A stretch of 64,000 bases of DNA, from positions 618,001 to 682,000 of the forward strand of contig JAQFVV010012420.1 in NCBI GenBank assembly GCA_028023455.1, read 5' to 3'. The notes below the pieces were generated by a model. The model was not told where the DNA came from. It searched no databases and worked only from the letters and a program-made list of their open reading frames with translations. Positions 23,661 through 38,300 of this stretch are shown here, one piece after another (within the stretch, counting starts at the first letter, position 1; each line of letters opens with the position of its first letter). The DNA is from Epiperipatus broadwayi. Lineage: Eukaryota; Onychophora; Udeonychophora; Euonychophora; Peripatidae. The translations under genes were made by a program, and so were the position numbers.

Positions 23661-26600
23661 TAAATATGATTACTAAGACCTGATTTCAATACATGTATTT
23701 CTACAAAAAAAATGCAATAAAAACAATGGTGATACAATAAATAAAAAATGTGATGTGTGCCATGCATTTATTATGATTTGTAGTCTGGTTGGTTAAAATA
23801 CTAACTTAAGTTGCAGTTGTGGGGCAAAGACAGCTTAAATGGCCTGAAGATTTATGTATCCTGTGTAATACTGAAAATGAGAATCCAAGTTCTCAAAGTG
23901 AAGAGTAGAAAGTGAAAGTATATCTGAAGATTTGCAATAAATTAGGTGAGTATTATATTTATATTAGTTGCTATTTAAGTAAATGTTTATTTTTCAATAA
24001 AACCATTTTTTCCCCAAGCTTAAAATCCTACTACATCTTAAATTCATAGGTGTTATATTCGAAGTAATATGGTAGTTTGTTTCTTCAATCACAGTTAATA
24101 AATATATTTAACTTGAAATAAGAATGTGGAATATCCAGTAATTAATTCAATCACTAATTTTTACAAGTTGATTGCATTAATTTCCAGACAGTCTATACTT
24201 TTATTTCAAATTAAAAGCCCAATAATAATTGAAGATAACAATTTTTTTTTTTTTTTTAAGAATACAGTAAATAAAAGCATTTTTTATAAAATATTTTTAT
24301 ATAATTTATCACATTTAAAATTGTTTTTAGATATATCAAAATTTATAACGTGATCAGTGATGGCTGAAAAATAAGAATAGGATTCCTGTTTCCATATCTA
24401 CTCTTCTATTTGACCAATGAGTATGGGAATTATGACATTTGTTCTACAATTTTGTACATCCTTTAGGCTGAGGAGGAAGAGGTGTTATACCTTTTTGTTG
24501 TACATGCAGTGGAGCCATCTACATTATATCTAACTACATGACTTCAATTATATGCTATTTTAAAAAAAAAATGCAAATAAACCATTAAACGTCACAATTT
24601 TTTTTTTTCTGAATGCTGTACACAATCATTTTAAAATAAAAAGTAAAGTTTATAAATAAATTTTGCAATATATCAATATCTTTTCCTCTTCAGAGTGCTG
24701 TATACAATTATATATATTGATAAAATTTCTTCTATTTATGTTGAAAATGTACATTTCATTATCCTTTCCAAATTTGATGTGCAGTAGTTTGTGTAATAAA
24801 ATATTTAATGAGCATAATGCTGAAAGTTTTACAAAATTTTTGTTATTAGCAAGACCTTATGTTTCTATAAAAGAAAAGAGTTATTGGGAGGGGAAAAGAA
24901 TATCACTGCATATTTAATAATGGGGAAAAATCAGTCATCTATTTTGAAATAAAAATATAGTTTTTGTTTTTCTCATGCTTCAATGACTATTAGTAAACAC
25001 ATTAAAATGTGTCCCTCAATTATGTTTTTAAATTTTGTTTATGCTATAATCTTAATTCATATATGCAGATTATAAATATAAAAAAGCATCTGTTATATAT
25101 ATATGGCCATATTGAATAGTTCAATAAACAATACCTAATCCAATTGATGCTTATCAGTAAAGTGTGAAAAAAATATTGCATAGTTCCACTGCCTACATAT
25201 TTTAAACATTAAATTAATTGCTTTACCTATATGATCTGCAATACATTATTTGTGATTTAATTTTTTTATGTGGATAAATATGCAGTGAAATAGGTGGGCA
25301 ACATGCTTGCTGGTCATTGTCCACTGTTGAACTGTCAGCTTGTTTTGGAGTGGCTGTCTGGAATTTTAAAAAATAGTAACAGTAATCAACACTATATTTT
25401 GCTAGATATACATAAAATAACATTTTCGCACATAAGTAGCTACTGCAGGAAGGAATCTCACAATTAAAACCTGTGTGCAGTGAGCATTTAATGTTGAATG
25501 AGTCAAGTGGCAATGTCTTCATTCAAAATGCATAATGGTGCACATATTGAATACAAATTTATGAAATTAAATATGCAAAGCATTGAATACATTTTAGTAG
25601 TCACAAAGCTGATAACTTTTGCTTGACAAGTGCATAAATTTAATTATGAAAACTTACTATTTTAAAGGACTAAAATTTGCACACAAAAAAAAAGATTTTC
25701 TTCACAATGGTAAATGCAGAATGTGTGTTACGTATCTCTTGCTGGGCATGTCACAAAAAAGGGAACTGAAGAGCATTTTAAAATCATGCATGTAATATAA
25801 AAATGGTAATGCCTGAAGAAAATTACAAGTAACCCTTGCCCTGAAAAAATATTTCCAAGCCTGCAGGATCAGTAAAACAAATTAATTGCAGTCACAATGC
25901 TTGTCCTACATCCATTTTGATAAAATTATTTTTTATTTTAATAACTTAGAAGAGAGATTTGTCACAGAAACTATAAATATACAAAAAATTTCAATTGTTT
26001 AAATAAAAAATATTCAAATTATCTAATATTTTAATGTTCATGTTTACATATGAAATTACTGCATGATTTCATCCATATATTATAATTTCACTTTTATTGG
26101 TTATTTGAAATTTAGTTAATTTTGTTGTTTTTCTATTAAAAAAGAAACATTGATATAAAGAACCATTTAATCACATTACTATATGCCATGAATATGATAT
26201 AGTAAAAGCATGCTAAGCAGTAATCAAGCTAAACATTGTTTTTAAAAACTACATTTTTTTTCTGTGTATTTTCATTTTACCAGATATTACGTTGGCTCAG
26301 AAAAGATAATTAGTAACAATTGAATTTCAAAAGTTTGTAAGTTATACCTGGATCTGTGCTTTAATCCAGTTTCTAGTTTTTGAAAAAAATAAGTACTATT
26401 GAAATAATGGCAATTTGGGATATGTTTAGTCAGAAATATTGATCAAAACCATAAACATACTGAAGTTTGCTGCATGTTTTCCTTGTGGGAGAAGCATAAC
26501 ATTTGGCATATTTTACCTTTGAAAATATTTGTATTAACAGATAGACATACACATATATTGGTACTACTTCAAGAATATTTTAGTATCACTAAATTTATTA

Positions 26601-27337
26601 TCTTGGCCACCAGATTTATTGCCCTAAGATATTGTCAATACAATATTTTTACAAAGTTCATTAGATAGCATATTTTATTGTTAAATTATAAACATCTTGG
26701 GGGGTGGGGGAGTGAAATGTCTCAATGAATATCAGTAGTACAAAAAAGTGTTAAAATGAGTATAAAATATATTTTTTTAAGTTATATTTTTGCTAATATA
26801 GAAATTGTGAACCAAATAGTAGAGAGAATTTAAAGTAATATTCCTTTAATGTTCACTGATCCATGAATTTACGCTGATTCACAGAAATTTGAATGATTCA
26901 TAAAAAAATATTTAAAGTATGTTTATTAATTATTATACTTCAAAAGTTTAAATATATAAACCATAAGTACAATAGATATACTTTCATATAAAATTCAATT
27001 TGTGGGCAATGAAGAATTAAAACTAACACCACAATAATTGGAAAAAACAATTTTACTATTTCTCAATGTCACATAGATAGTTATTCAAAATTTTATAGTA
27101 ATGATTTATTTTCATTTCTAATGGGTCTGGAGAAATTTTTTTAAGTTGAAACTAATTTATATGTGGGTGTGATATGAATAGAGTTGCAACAATAATAGCT
27201 ATTTTTTTATTCAGACCAGGAACCTAAGCATTAAATATTCATTAGCGGCCAGTAAACTTGTAATCATGGTCCTGAAAATGGGAGATAAAAATGTTGACAA
27301 TTCATTTGACTTAAAACAAATATTACTTAAATAGTTG
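23661..27337. other. AT-rich DNA, nothing recognised
   Basis: No host exon or transposon domain was recognised. Frames at 24,126, 24,663, 25,223 and 26,474 have no motif or family-like composition. Confidence 0.45.
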
Positions 27338-27345
27338 CTGTAAAC

Positions 27346-27669
27346 CAGGGGTCCCCAACCTTTTTGCACTTAAAAGCACATTCTATAATACCGGCCAGGT
27401 GATGGGCACCACTTATTTATTCAATGTAAATTTATAGTTGGTAATAGTTAATAATACACATAATGTACAAAAAATTTATTTCAAAAATAAAATTTTAATA
27501 TATAAGTAATTTTTATGCTGTAAAAGTATAGTATGCCCTACAATATAATACAATAATTTATAAGAAATTTTAAAAATTAAATTTATTAGTATCAAATAAT
27601 TTTTTATCGTGTTCGGATAGCAGTGGGCCCATGTAAAATGGTCTGCGGGCATAGGGTTGGGGACCCCTG
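27346..27669. mobile_element. hAT-type MITE with 8-bp target duplication
   Basis: Terminal inverted repeats CAGGGGTCCCCAACC (left, 27,346) and its reverse complement GGTTGGGGACCCCTG (right, ending 27,669) are perfect over 15 bp. They are flanked by CTGTAAAC (27,338-27,345) and CTGTAGAC (27,670-27,677), an 8-bp target duplication with one mismatch, as expected for hAT transposases. The 324-bp body has no open frame, so it depended on a transposase elsewhere. The CAGGGGTCCCCAAC end is typical of hAT families. Confidence 0.9.
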
Positions 27670-27677
27670 CTGTAGAC

Positions 27678-28524
27678 TCTAAATCTTGAAATTATTATTT
27701 TGAAAGTTTTGTTGCATCTTAATTTAACTGAAAAGTTTTGCTAAATTGAATTTTCAGAAATAGTAATGCTATACTCTCAGTTGGCACTGCTAATTTTCTT
27801 ATTAGCAGATCTATTTTTTCTTACCAATCATATGTACCCTATTTGGCATTATTATCAACAATTGGACTAATGCAGATAATTTAATTTCCGATTAATTGCA
27901 AATCATGTGTATGAGAAACATTCAATATCACTAGTTTTGGCTCATACTTCATGTATCTGATATTTCTGTTTTGGTGATATTTTTTTCTATGATAATTTAA
28001 ATTGGAAGTCAACTGTGTGTGTAAAACTAGAAAATACACTCTATCTTATAGGTATCCAATTTTAAGATCATAGATGGAGATGGGTTTTGAAAAGTTCTCA
28101 AATTTATTTTAACTTAGTCCTGATGCTGAATTAGCTTAGCAAAATCTTGCTTATATCAAACATAATGCTGTCATTTTCTAATTGCATTGACTATGATCAA
28201 GTTAGCCATTATAAACTGTCTTTCATGATAAATAACAGTTGAAACACAACTAAAGCCATGAATCAAAAGAAGTTCACTATTTATACATAGTAATAATTTG
28301 AATATTGTGAAGAGTGCTCTAAAGATAAATTATCAATTTTGTAAAAGATGGATTTTTTCTGTTTTGATTTTAGATTAGGAACTCGGATCTTATATATTGA
28401 ATTCCTCAATCATTTTTTTATTGCATTATAATTTTATCAGTTCGTATTTTTTTTTATAAAAGGAATGAAAGAGAATTGTATAATCATTATTTTAATGACC
28501 TTTTGCATCGTGTGCACAGTGATA
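27678..28524. other. AT-rich DNA, nothing recognised
   Basis: No coding or repeat signal recognised. Confidence 0.5.
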
Positions 28525-28605
28525 CATAGCGTGGCAGACTGGCACTCATGATCTGTAGATTATGATTCTAGCTCTATTTTGAGGTTTGAACTCCCAAGAA
28601 ATAAA
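28525..28605 (+). mobile_element. tRNA-derived SINE head, degraded
   Basis: TAGCGTGGCAGACTGGCACT resembles an A box and D-arm. It is followed by CATGATCTGTAGATTATGAT, CTAGCTCT and a degraded B-box segment GAGGTTTGAACTCCC, then an A-rich tail. The head core resembles the SINE heads at 21.4 and 57.5 kb. Confidence 0.5.
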
Positions 28606-29394
28606 AAATGTGATTATTTATGATCATCGATATAGAAGTGGATACTTTAAAAGTAATAATATTTCACCCTTTTTTAGTAAAACGATATTTGGGGATTTTT
28701 TTTAAATATATATATATTAGGAAAATGATTTGGAGAAAACAATTATTTGATTTAAGTTGCTTATTAATATATATATATGACCACTAAACATTACATGATC
28801 ACCATTTCTTGATTACTTTGTCTTGCACTGAGTGGCATTACTGTATAGAGAGTTCTGCCTGTTTTAATATATATATATGAATTATTTAATCATTAATCCT
28901 ATTTGTTGTAAACCATGAGGTTTTTATTTTGCACATATATAATTTCAGAAATTAAATAAAATGAAATGTTAACTATACACTGATCTCTTGAATCACTATA
29001 CAATATCACTTAAATTAATTTTTTACTGTTCTCAATATAGGTTGTTTTTTTTTAAATCCTTATGTGAATTAATGTATTCGATTTTAATTAATATTGTGAT
29101 ATATATTATTTAAATAAAAATTATTTACTATTATTTTTCGTGTCCTTTTTTTTTTAATCTAACAAGCTGATCTGGGCTTACTTTTATTTATTTTATAAAT
29201 ATTTTTATGTATTGTGTATTACTGTTATGATTTTGTAAATAAATATTTTAATCAATACATTTTCCTTTATAAATATTAACGAGATTTTCTTTTAAATATT
29301 TATGAATATATATACCCAAATCTATTTGTAGCAAATACTTCTTTTTTATTTTTTTTTAAAAAAAAATGCATAGTATATTTATTTTGATAGTGAG
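28606..29394. other. AT-rich DNA with several (TA)n tracts
   Basis: Repeated ATATATATAT tracts near 28,705, 28,768 and 28,870. No gene recognised. Confidence 0.5.
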
Positions 29395-30560
29395 TGAGTT
29401 GGGCCATTACTTAAGAAAGGTAATTAAAAAAATATTAGAAATTACAGATCTATCATTATGTAAAATCTACCTAGATAATTACAACTTTTTCAGCAAACTT
29501 TGAATTCTAAATCAATCAAAAAAATGAACAGAACCGTTAAAATGTTTTTAGCATAGTATATCTGCATTCCAGAGAAAAAGGATCAATTAATGTGAATTCT
29601 GTTTATATTTTAGATTTGTAGAATATGAAAAGGCATTTGATTCTATAAGTTCTTACTGTGACTAAAACATTGGGGCTTTAAAATATATATTCTGAAGAAT
29701 ATTTATTAAAATGCATCAACAGTGATTAGATTAAATGGTGATACTAAGATGATTAGTATTGAGTTGTGTGTATGGCAGAATAAATAAGTCCACATTTCCA
29801 AAATGTTTTACAGTAGTTTTATGAGAAATATTTGTGTATGAATATAAAGAACAAACGAGTAAAAATAAAAGAGATTATTCAAGTCATTTAAATTTTGCAG
29901 ATGATGTGATTGTTTTTACAAATAATGCTTTAGAGGTTCAGCAAATGTTTCGAGGGTTATTCAGATGAAAATAGGTCTAAAAATAAATGCTAAAAACATT
30001 AAGTAATATTCTATAGATATTTTCAGAAGAAAATAAAGATTGATAATCATGAATACATAATGGAAATGTAATTTATGAAAATAATTATAGAATTAAACAT
30101 GGATGAGATACTTTTGGTAAAAATATCTTCATATTAAAGTTTTAATACTGTATATGTATTTGCCAATTATTACATAGGGATGTTAGAGTGATACAGAAGC
30201 TTCAGAACATCCAATGAAATATGGAGAGATATATGTTAGGAATAATAAATGGAAACTACATATGAGAACAAACAAGTGGAGTTAGGATGGATATATTACT
30301 AGAAAAGATGATAATAGATGTAATTGAAAAGAGACTACATAGGGTTAAAAATAAGCAAGTTTGCTGGCATAATGTGGAGAAAAATTATAGATCAGAGAAA
30401 CTGGATTAATTTGAAGAGATCTTCAGTCGATTGATAATATTTGGAAAGATAATGATGAATATATTAAATCTTGATAAATTATACATTTACTCCAAGGACT
30501 TTGACTGGGAATAAAACTTTAAAAAGAAATTCAGGTGTTAAGCAAATCTAGGAATCCATC
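29395..30560 (+). pseudogene. decayed LINE (RTE-type) reverse transcriptase
   Basis: With several frameshifts the plus strand reads reverse-transcriptase landmarks in order: GPLLKKGN and NYRSI near 29,400-29,450; VEYEKAFDSI near 29,615-29,646 (catalytic motif A region); FADDVIVFTNNALEVQQM near 29,890-29,945 (motif C with the FADD catalytic pair). An IQKLQNIQ..MERYMLGI-like stretch follows near 30,200, which is the post-RT segment. This matches the LINE copies on the minus strand at 34.4 and 43.7 kb. The endonuclease is absent and stops are frequent, so the copy is dead. Confidence 0.75.
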
Positions 30561-31164
30561 CCATAACCAAACCACACACAAAAAAAGGAAAATCTAATAA
30601 GTTTCACTATTTTGGCAGTTTATTTTTAATATAAAATCAAAATATTTTGTTTCTAATGATCATTTTTTTAATAATTGCTAATTTCAAGCATTGTTGTTTG
30701 TGTGTCTTGAGGGTTTTCTGGGTATAATAGTTTGTAAATTTGCCAGTATGGATATTTGTATGTTGCTTCTATGTTAATTTGAGTTGTTCATTCACTTTTT
30801 TTGAAAGAAGTTATCTTGCTTTCAAATAATTTTTATTTATTTAACATTTTTATATTTAGTGTTTTTATTTGTTCAACACTATTCTCTGCAGAAAGCTAAT
30901 AAAACGGTTGATTTAATATTTTATATATAAATTGGATACCATAAATATAGAAGCAATAACAATCTGGATTTTTTTCTGAAATGTTACTAGTTAATATTGT
31001 TCAATATGATACATGGAAAACCTTAGGGAAAAAAACATTTAACATATATGTATATATTAAATTAGCATAGCTCATTGTACATGTCATTAATGAAGCAAAT
31101 CATTCCTCATGCTATGAATATATAATAGTTGCTGAAGAATCAAGATTAGAATAGATCCATCAGT

Positions 31165-31420
31165 TTTTTAAGTTTTTGTTATAAGTTCATTCTGAGTTTC
31201 CATCAACGTTAGTATATTGATGGAAAGAACTTCTATTTGATTATTAAAATAAGATTGTTAAAAGTGAGATTCAGTTTCCATCCTTCTATAATTGATTATT
31301 GATTTTTTTTACATCTGGCAAATGTATTGAGTTCACTCTGAATTTCCATCAGTTTTGTCAAAGACAAGCTAAGAGTAGGTGTTTCCATTCTATTTTTGAT
31401 TCTTTATAATCATTAAGGTA
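31165..31420. repeat. diverged tandem duplication, period about 146 bp
   Basis: GTTCATTCTGAGTTTCCATC at 31,184 recurs as GTTCACTCTGAATTTCCATC at 31,330 with similar flanks. Non-coding. Confidence 0.55.
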
Positions 31421-31504
31421 GCCTGAGGGGGGATATTTATTCCATTAATTGCATGTATAAAGCACAATTAAAACATACATTATAAGAGTAAATAAAAACA
31501 TTTT

Positions 31505-31590
31505 AAATATTAAATGCTTTTATTTACTGTACACTAAAAAGAAGAAGAAAAAGTTTCTTCAATCACAATTGGGGTTTTTAGATTTAACTT
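31505..31590 (+). mobile_element. arm of the MITE family found at 55.2 kb
   Basis: The block TTAAATGCTTTTATTTA followed by GTTTCTTCAATCACAATTGG matches the left arm of the hairpin element at 55,221-55,320. A convincing second arm was not delimited here, so this is a partial or heavily diverged copy. Confidence 0.45.
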
Positions 31591-31704
31591 GAATAAAAGC
31601 ATGAGAGAGCCAGAAATTAAGTCAATCCCTATTTTTTATAACAAAAGTATATTGTAAAGTAACTTTCTTATTTGAACTTAAATGAAATTAAAAAAATCAT
31701 AAGC

Positions 31705-32020
31705 ATTCTTAAAACATTGAATTTCTAAGAACGATTTTTAAATTTGTTATCAAAATATTCAAAATTTCCCTCCCCCACTTTTCTATATCTAAGAAATTAG
31801 GTCATCTACCTAAAATATTGTGCCCTATCACTTTGCTAGAGATGTTGAAAAAAATTAAATCTATTAAACCTCTATTTTAAAATGTTATAACTAAATGGAA
31901 AGTAAAAAAAAATCTAAAATGTCCTCCTCCAGTCTTAAAATATTAAAGTTCTAAGAACAATTTTTCCCTACCTCTTGCATGTCTAAAAAAACTAGGTCAC
32001 CTACCTAACATATTAAGAAT
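31705..32020. repeat. direct repeat pair, period about 230 bp
   Basis: TTCTAAGAACGATTTTT with CTCCCCCACTTTTC and TAGGTCATCTACCTAA (first copy) recurs as TTCTAAGAACAATTTTT with CTACCTCTTGC and TAGGTCACCTACCTAA (second copy). No gene. Confidence 0.45.
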
Positions 32021-34375
32021 TCCACATTACTTAGCCTGATATTTCTTACTTATGTAACAAATTTGAACATATTCTATTGAATTTAAATTTTAAAATTTTA
32101 TTTTTAAATAATTACAAAAGTTTAAAAACAAACATACCAACCAACAAACAGAAATTTTAATTAAAATAAAAGCATTTAAAAATAGGTTTCATATGAATAG
32201 TGATGCCATCTTTATTTGGTAATAGAAGGAATATATTTCAAAAAGATGTGACACTAAGGCAAATAGATTTTTTTTTAAAATATAGAAAATAAACCATTAG
32301 GAAATAAAGATGTATGAATGAACATTTATTAACTATAATTTGGCTTTAGTCACATATATTGTAGGCTAACATTTATTGTATATTATCAGTTGTATTTACA
32401 GCAAGTACACAATATGATAATTTAAATCTATAATGCATGTGGAGTTGGATAGAGAACTAGAATGCAAACCGTGGTGGTAATGAAAAAAAGTTAATGAATC
32501 AAAGGTAGTTTATTAACACTGAAAACACTAGTAATTTTTGTCCAAATCTTATTTGATATGGAAAGAGGAAAACTTGTACATTGGATCCCATCTGGTATAC
32601 CCACATTTGTGTCGGTATATTATATACCTTGATGAACTGAGTCAATTATGCTAAATTGTGTGTATTAAGATGGAAAATGATTTGTGTTGGATCAGAAAAA
32701 TATTGTCTGAATATAAACGGACTAAAATATAGTAAATGCTAACACTTGACTCTTCATTTTAAAAATATATAAATTTATATATGTAATCAATATTAGAACA
32801 GGTATTTATATTTTGATATTACTTTCCGTTTTTTTAATGCGATTTTAAAAACAATAATGCATATTTAGAAATTATATTACAAATTTTAATAAGCTGTGAT
32901 GTTTTGTTCTTCAATATAAAGTAATAAAAATAATCTATATGTAGACATTTCAAAGGAATGGAAGTTCCTTCTAATAGTGTTATTAGATTTGTGTTAGCTT
33001 ATTAGTAATCTTATCTGTTCGTTAATTTGTTTAAAAATAAAAGTTAACGATGCATGTTAATTAAAAACATTTTTCAATTTGTATTTATTCATTACGCAAT
33101 TAAATTGAAATGGGGTCTTATTGTAAACTATTCGTCTGATCACGAGTAATTAAAAATTTGTATTTTTACTTTTTATCGTTATATTTTTTTGTATGTGATA
33201 CAGCGACTATTTCGTTTTAATAATACATAAGATTGATTTTATTCAAAAAAATAATTTTATTGGGTACTGATTACAATATTGTGTATAATACTGATAAATT
33301 ATTGCTGAAGATATATAAATTAAAATATTGAGATATCTCTAATTGCAGAATATTACAATTTGATGTTCTTAATTTAGATTAAAATTAATAAATCTGATGA
33401 AAAATTTTATGTCAAATATAATTAAGTATATGGTTTTTAAAATTAAGAGGTAAGAAAATAATAATATTGACCTATTAATATTAAATAAATGTAAAATATG
33501 AGAAAATAAAATTTGTAGCCTATTTATAAAATTAAAAAAATCAGTTAATATAATAAATTCAATGAAAAAAAATCGTATTAAGTAAAACCATGTTAATAAT
33601 ATTGTTGAGTGATTTTCAATTTTTTTTTTTACATATTTGTATTGCTGTTTATTTATAGGTCCGATATATATATTTGCCTTTTGAAATGTTATAAATATAC
33701 TTTTTTGAAATCATTAAAGGCAGTGCAAAATGTGAATAAATTAATTATATATGCGTATGCACAATTACTACTTTTAATAGAAAACATTTGTCTGATGTAT
33801 TCAAAACCTTGATTCAATTTCAGGCCAGATAAAACGATTTTTTTTTCAGGCTTCAATCATGTTTATAAGGCCTTTTTGAGGGGTGGCGTCGTATTCAACT
33901 TAGAAAACTAATTAATATTGGTCAAAAATGGGTATTCAACTATTTTTAGCTAGGTAGTAAAACAAAGATGGAAAAACTAATCAACCCTTCACTACCTGGC
34001 AATTGATAAACTTGATTGGTAATGCTTTCTTCTTATCTGTGATGAGCTGTTGCAGAAGTCTTTACCCTGAAATGGGATATTAAAAGATTGTTTGACTTTT
34101 TAATATTTTACATGTAATGAGATAGTTATGTGTCTCATGACATACAACAACATAGTAGTGTGTGTGCGTGCATATATATATAAAGTTGAAAAAAAAAAAA
34201 TAGACAAAAAAAAATTGTAGATATTTTCTATATTAGACTGGACTAACAATTAAGGATTAAATAATTTTGGATTTAAAAAAAAATTATTATAAATTAAACA
34301 TTTAAAAAGGTCTAATTAATATTTTATTAATTCTGATTTTGAAATTAAATAAGCATGTTTTTATGTTATAATAGA
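32021..34375. other. AT-rich DNA, nothing recognised
   Basis: No exon, RNA gene or transposon motif recognised. The frame at 33,609-33,812 is low-complexity and hydrophobic only because of poly-T. Confidence 0.5.
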
Positions 34376-35390
34376 TATCATCATCAACCATTATCAATCC
34401 ACTGCAGGATGAAGGTCTCCAAGTTTAATCCATCTTCTTCAATCTTTAGCTTCTCTTCTCCACATCACCCCTGCACACTTTCTTATTTCATCCACCCATC
34501 TCACATGTGGTCTCTTTCTGGGTCTTTTACAATCTCTTGGAATCCAGTTTAAAAATTCAATTGTCCATCTATTATCATCTCTTCTAGCAATATGTCCAGC
34601 CCAACTCCACTTCAATCTTTTAATTTTTTCAATGAGGTTAGTAACATCTGTTTGTTCTCTTACCCATACATTGTGTTTTCAATCTCTTCTTGTTACTCCC
34701 AACATACATCTCTCCATACTTCTTTGAATGGTCTGAAGTCTCTGTATTGCTCTTCTATTAAGTGTCCAAGTCTCAGATCCATAAGTAAGAACTGATAAAA
34801 CACATTTGTTAAAAACCTTCCTTTTCAAACACATAAGCATATTTCCTTTTAGTATCAAGTTATTTCTACCAAAAGCACTCCAACCAAGTTTAATTCTATG
34901 ATTAATTTCCTCCATTATGTTTCCATCTGTATTAATAATCTGACCAAGGTATTTGTAACTGTTAACTTCTTCTAATTCATCATAATCAATCTATTTTCAT
35001 ATTTTGAGCAAATCAATTAAACATTATTTTAGTCTTTTTAACATTTATCTTTAGTCCTACTTTCATCTGACAACTCCTGCAACATTTCCTGCAGCCCAAG
35101 CATTATTAGCAAAAACAACTACATCTGCGAAATCTAAATGACTTAAATAATCCATTTACTTTCACTCCTTTAGTTTCCCATTTTAATCCACAAAATACTT
35201 CTTGCAGCACTGCTGTAAAAAGTTTTGGAGATATGGAGTCACCTTGTCTTACACTTTTCTCAATGTTGACTTTTCCAGTATCATTATGTAATCTAATTGT
35301 TGCTGTTGCATTTTTATAAATATTCTTTAAAATATGGCAATATCCTGGATCTATACCTTAATGATCCAGTGCTTTAATCACTGAATAGAT
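34376..35390 (-). pseudogene. 5'-truncated RTE-type LINE, copy A
   Basis: The minus strand reads the 3' half of a non-LTR retrotransposon polyprotein. An IDPGYCHILKNIYKNATAT stretch lies near 35,290-35,350 and RQGDSISPKL near 35,221-35,249. A degraded catalytic FADD site lies near 35,118-35,140. The post-RT domain follows: NHRIKLGWSAFGRNN, VLTYGSETWTLNRRAIQRLQ, SMERCMLGVTRRD, GHIARR. The C-terminus is of the RTE kind (WMDEIRKCAGV, then W..LGE) and the 3' tail is a short GAT-repeat. It is truncated upstream, frameshifted near 34,680 and 35,000, and inactive. Copy B at 43.66 kb is a close relative. Confidence 0.85.
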
Positions 35391-38300
35391 ATACTGGTAG
35401 TTATAAAATTCCACTATTTTGATTAAAGAAATTTTTTAATTAAAGCTTGTATACATATTTTGATAAAAATCCTACAAAGATGTTTTGAAATGATTAAGGT
35501 GAATTGAAGAGTCATTAACTTTATTTAATCAAGATAAAGAAAACTTTTAATTACTATGGGTTTTTTTTACATTCCACCCTGACTATAAAAAGATTAGAGG
35601 TGAGCTTTACAGATTATGACAGCATGGTGATTATAAAGTTATAATTTAAAGCAAGAGACTGTCTATCCAGCCATTGCCAGTTCATAATGGTAGAGTTTGG
35701 ATTCACATGGAAGGACATAGCTTTTATGTGGTTAAACATCATAGAAACTGAAGGGAGCTTTCTGCAGGACAAGTTATCAGATTTATACCTTTCCTGAAGA
35801 TGACAATAAGCCAGTCTACTGTTTTAGAAGGGCTCAGCTTACCAAGGGATTACTATGCTATATACACAGTTTTATCAATATGCAAGGGAAACACAGACAA
35901 ATGTATTAATTCATGTATATAAAATACTTATATATCATCTGGTTTTGAAGGTAAATAATTTTTGACTAAATTTTTAATTAAAATAGAATAAGGAAAGAAA
36001 ATAATAAATGTCTGTTTCCAGTTTTATTTATTAAAGGTGAAACTCAGGAATTTTCTTTAGTAAAAATTATAGTTAAAATCTCTAATTTAAAAGTAAAACA
36101 AGTAAATAATTTTTGCTTGAATTATAAGTCTAAACAAAGTATTGATTCATAGATGATTTTATTTTGAAAAAAAAAAAAAGTAAATTCTAAAAATCTTTCT
36201 AGATTAGGGAACAAAAGAACTTGCTGGAGTATTTTTAAAGACATTTACAATTAATTAGGAGTAACCTGAAGAAGAAGAAAAAAAAACTTTGAAAACTGTT
36301 AAGAGTTATATATATATATTTTAAAGAAAAGTTTTACCATAAAAAAAAGCTAATTAATAGCTTTAATTCGGTTTATATTTTTTATATCACTTATGTGTGC
36401 ATTTTATGATTTTTCACAATGAATTAATTATGCCCTGTGAAAATATTTTATGGGAATAAGTTTATTTATTAACTAATGGAATATCATTAGAATATAAATG
36501 CCTGAGTGTGTTCACATATGAATGGGTACCCAAACATATATTAATCATTATTTACATATTAAAATGAATAGAACATTTTATACAGCACTTCTGTGATTAT
36601 TTATATAGATATGCATGTAAATATCTAAAAATCTGTAAATTGTTAAATTAATTATTTATTATAAAAATGAATTTCATTTATAGGTTTATGACAATTCAAA
36701 TATGTTCATTTTATATTATAGTGGTACATCTGTGTGTGGCTACATAGGTGTTTTATGTATTGAGGCATATATGTAAATTGCAATGTAATAGTGGATGTCT
36801 TTTTGTATTAATTAAAAGGCTTTATTTATATGTATAACTGTATTCTACAGACTTTAATTTAATTTTATTGTTACTAAAAAATTTTATTTAAGTTATTTCA
36901 GTGAATTTAATTAATCCTCTAGAATAGATTTAAAATACTATATGTTTGTATTATATCTCTTGCTCACAGTAACAGTTATAGAGCTTTTGCTCACTGAGCT
37001 GGATTCGTGTATAAGTCTTGTTGTATGACGCAAAGAGGCTATCCTTTAAAGTAAATGTACTACATTTCATTTAATTATTTATTTAGAAAATAAGCTTATA
37101 GTTGATCACTATATTTAAGATACTAAGTGACCAGAGCATCGGTGATCGGCATGTTTTAATATCCCAGCATTCTTTTTTTTATTGTTATATTTGTATGGAT
37201 TAGCACTTAAGTTTGTGCATTTAAATTATATTGTCTGCTGCCTAAGTTTGGCAGATGCTAAATAATTAATCTTATCTATAATAGACCCATTTCAAATCCA
37301 GTCACATGATTGACTGTTGATGAGTTTACTGTTGATGATTCATGATGATGAATGATTATTGCTTTTGTGTAATGCTGGTAAACTTATAGTAATTTATTGG
37401 TGTTTTTGCTGATCTCTCATTGCTCATACTCATAGTCATTCCTTTTATAATTAAAATTTAAATTTAATTTAGTTCATTAACTGGGATGATGATTTTCCAT
37501 CTTCCCAGGTTCACCCAAGCTTTATAATTTTTTTGTTTTAGTACTTTATCAAAAGCTGATGGAACACTTTATTATTAACAAAATACTATTATCCAATTAT
37601 TGAATGCTTGGATCATATAAAATCTGGACAAAATTATGAAAGGAATAAATAGTTCAACTTTTCAAACTACCAAAATTAATTACTATTTACTTAAAAACTT
37701 TTTTTTATATGTTTAATCTTACATATACATTAGAAAGAACATAGTATAGTAAATAAATTAATGAACATTTTACAATGAAATTAGAAAGAAAAAAATCGTT
37801 CAGTAAAAATTTATGAAGTAATAATTTCATTTATCATGACGATTATGTTATTATTTTGACTTTTTTAGTTTCATTTGAAATTTTTATTATTTCCTAAAGA
37901 AGGAAAAAAGCAGCAAAACTTTTTTAAGACGTTTAATCCAGCTGACCTTTAAAAAAGATAAATTTATTAATTGCTAAATTTTAAGGGAACATTTTTGAAA
38001 TAAAAAAAAAAAAGTCAAATTATTTTATATATAACAAAGTAATGGTAAAAAAAAAAAAAATCATCTGTATTTTATTATTATTATAAAAATGCTATAACAA
38101 TTTAGAAATAATTGTAATATACAGAGTATATTTTAAATATATGCCACAAAAATTTCACTACAGCAGAAAACATAGGATGTAGTAGAGATGCACGCGTTTA
38201 TGCTATTGTGCCCATATATATATAGTAAATGTGCATACAAACAGGATGAATGCTGAATTAAGTCAAACACTAATAAGCAAGATACATAATTCATATAAAG

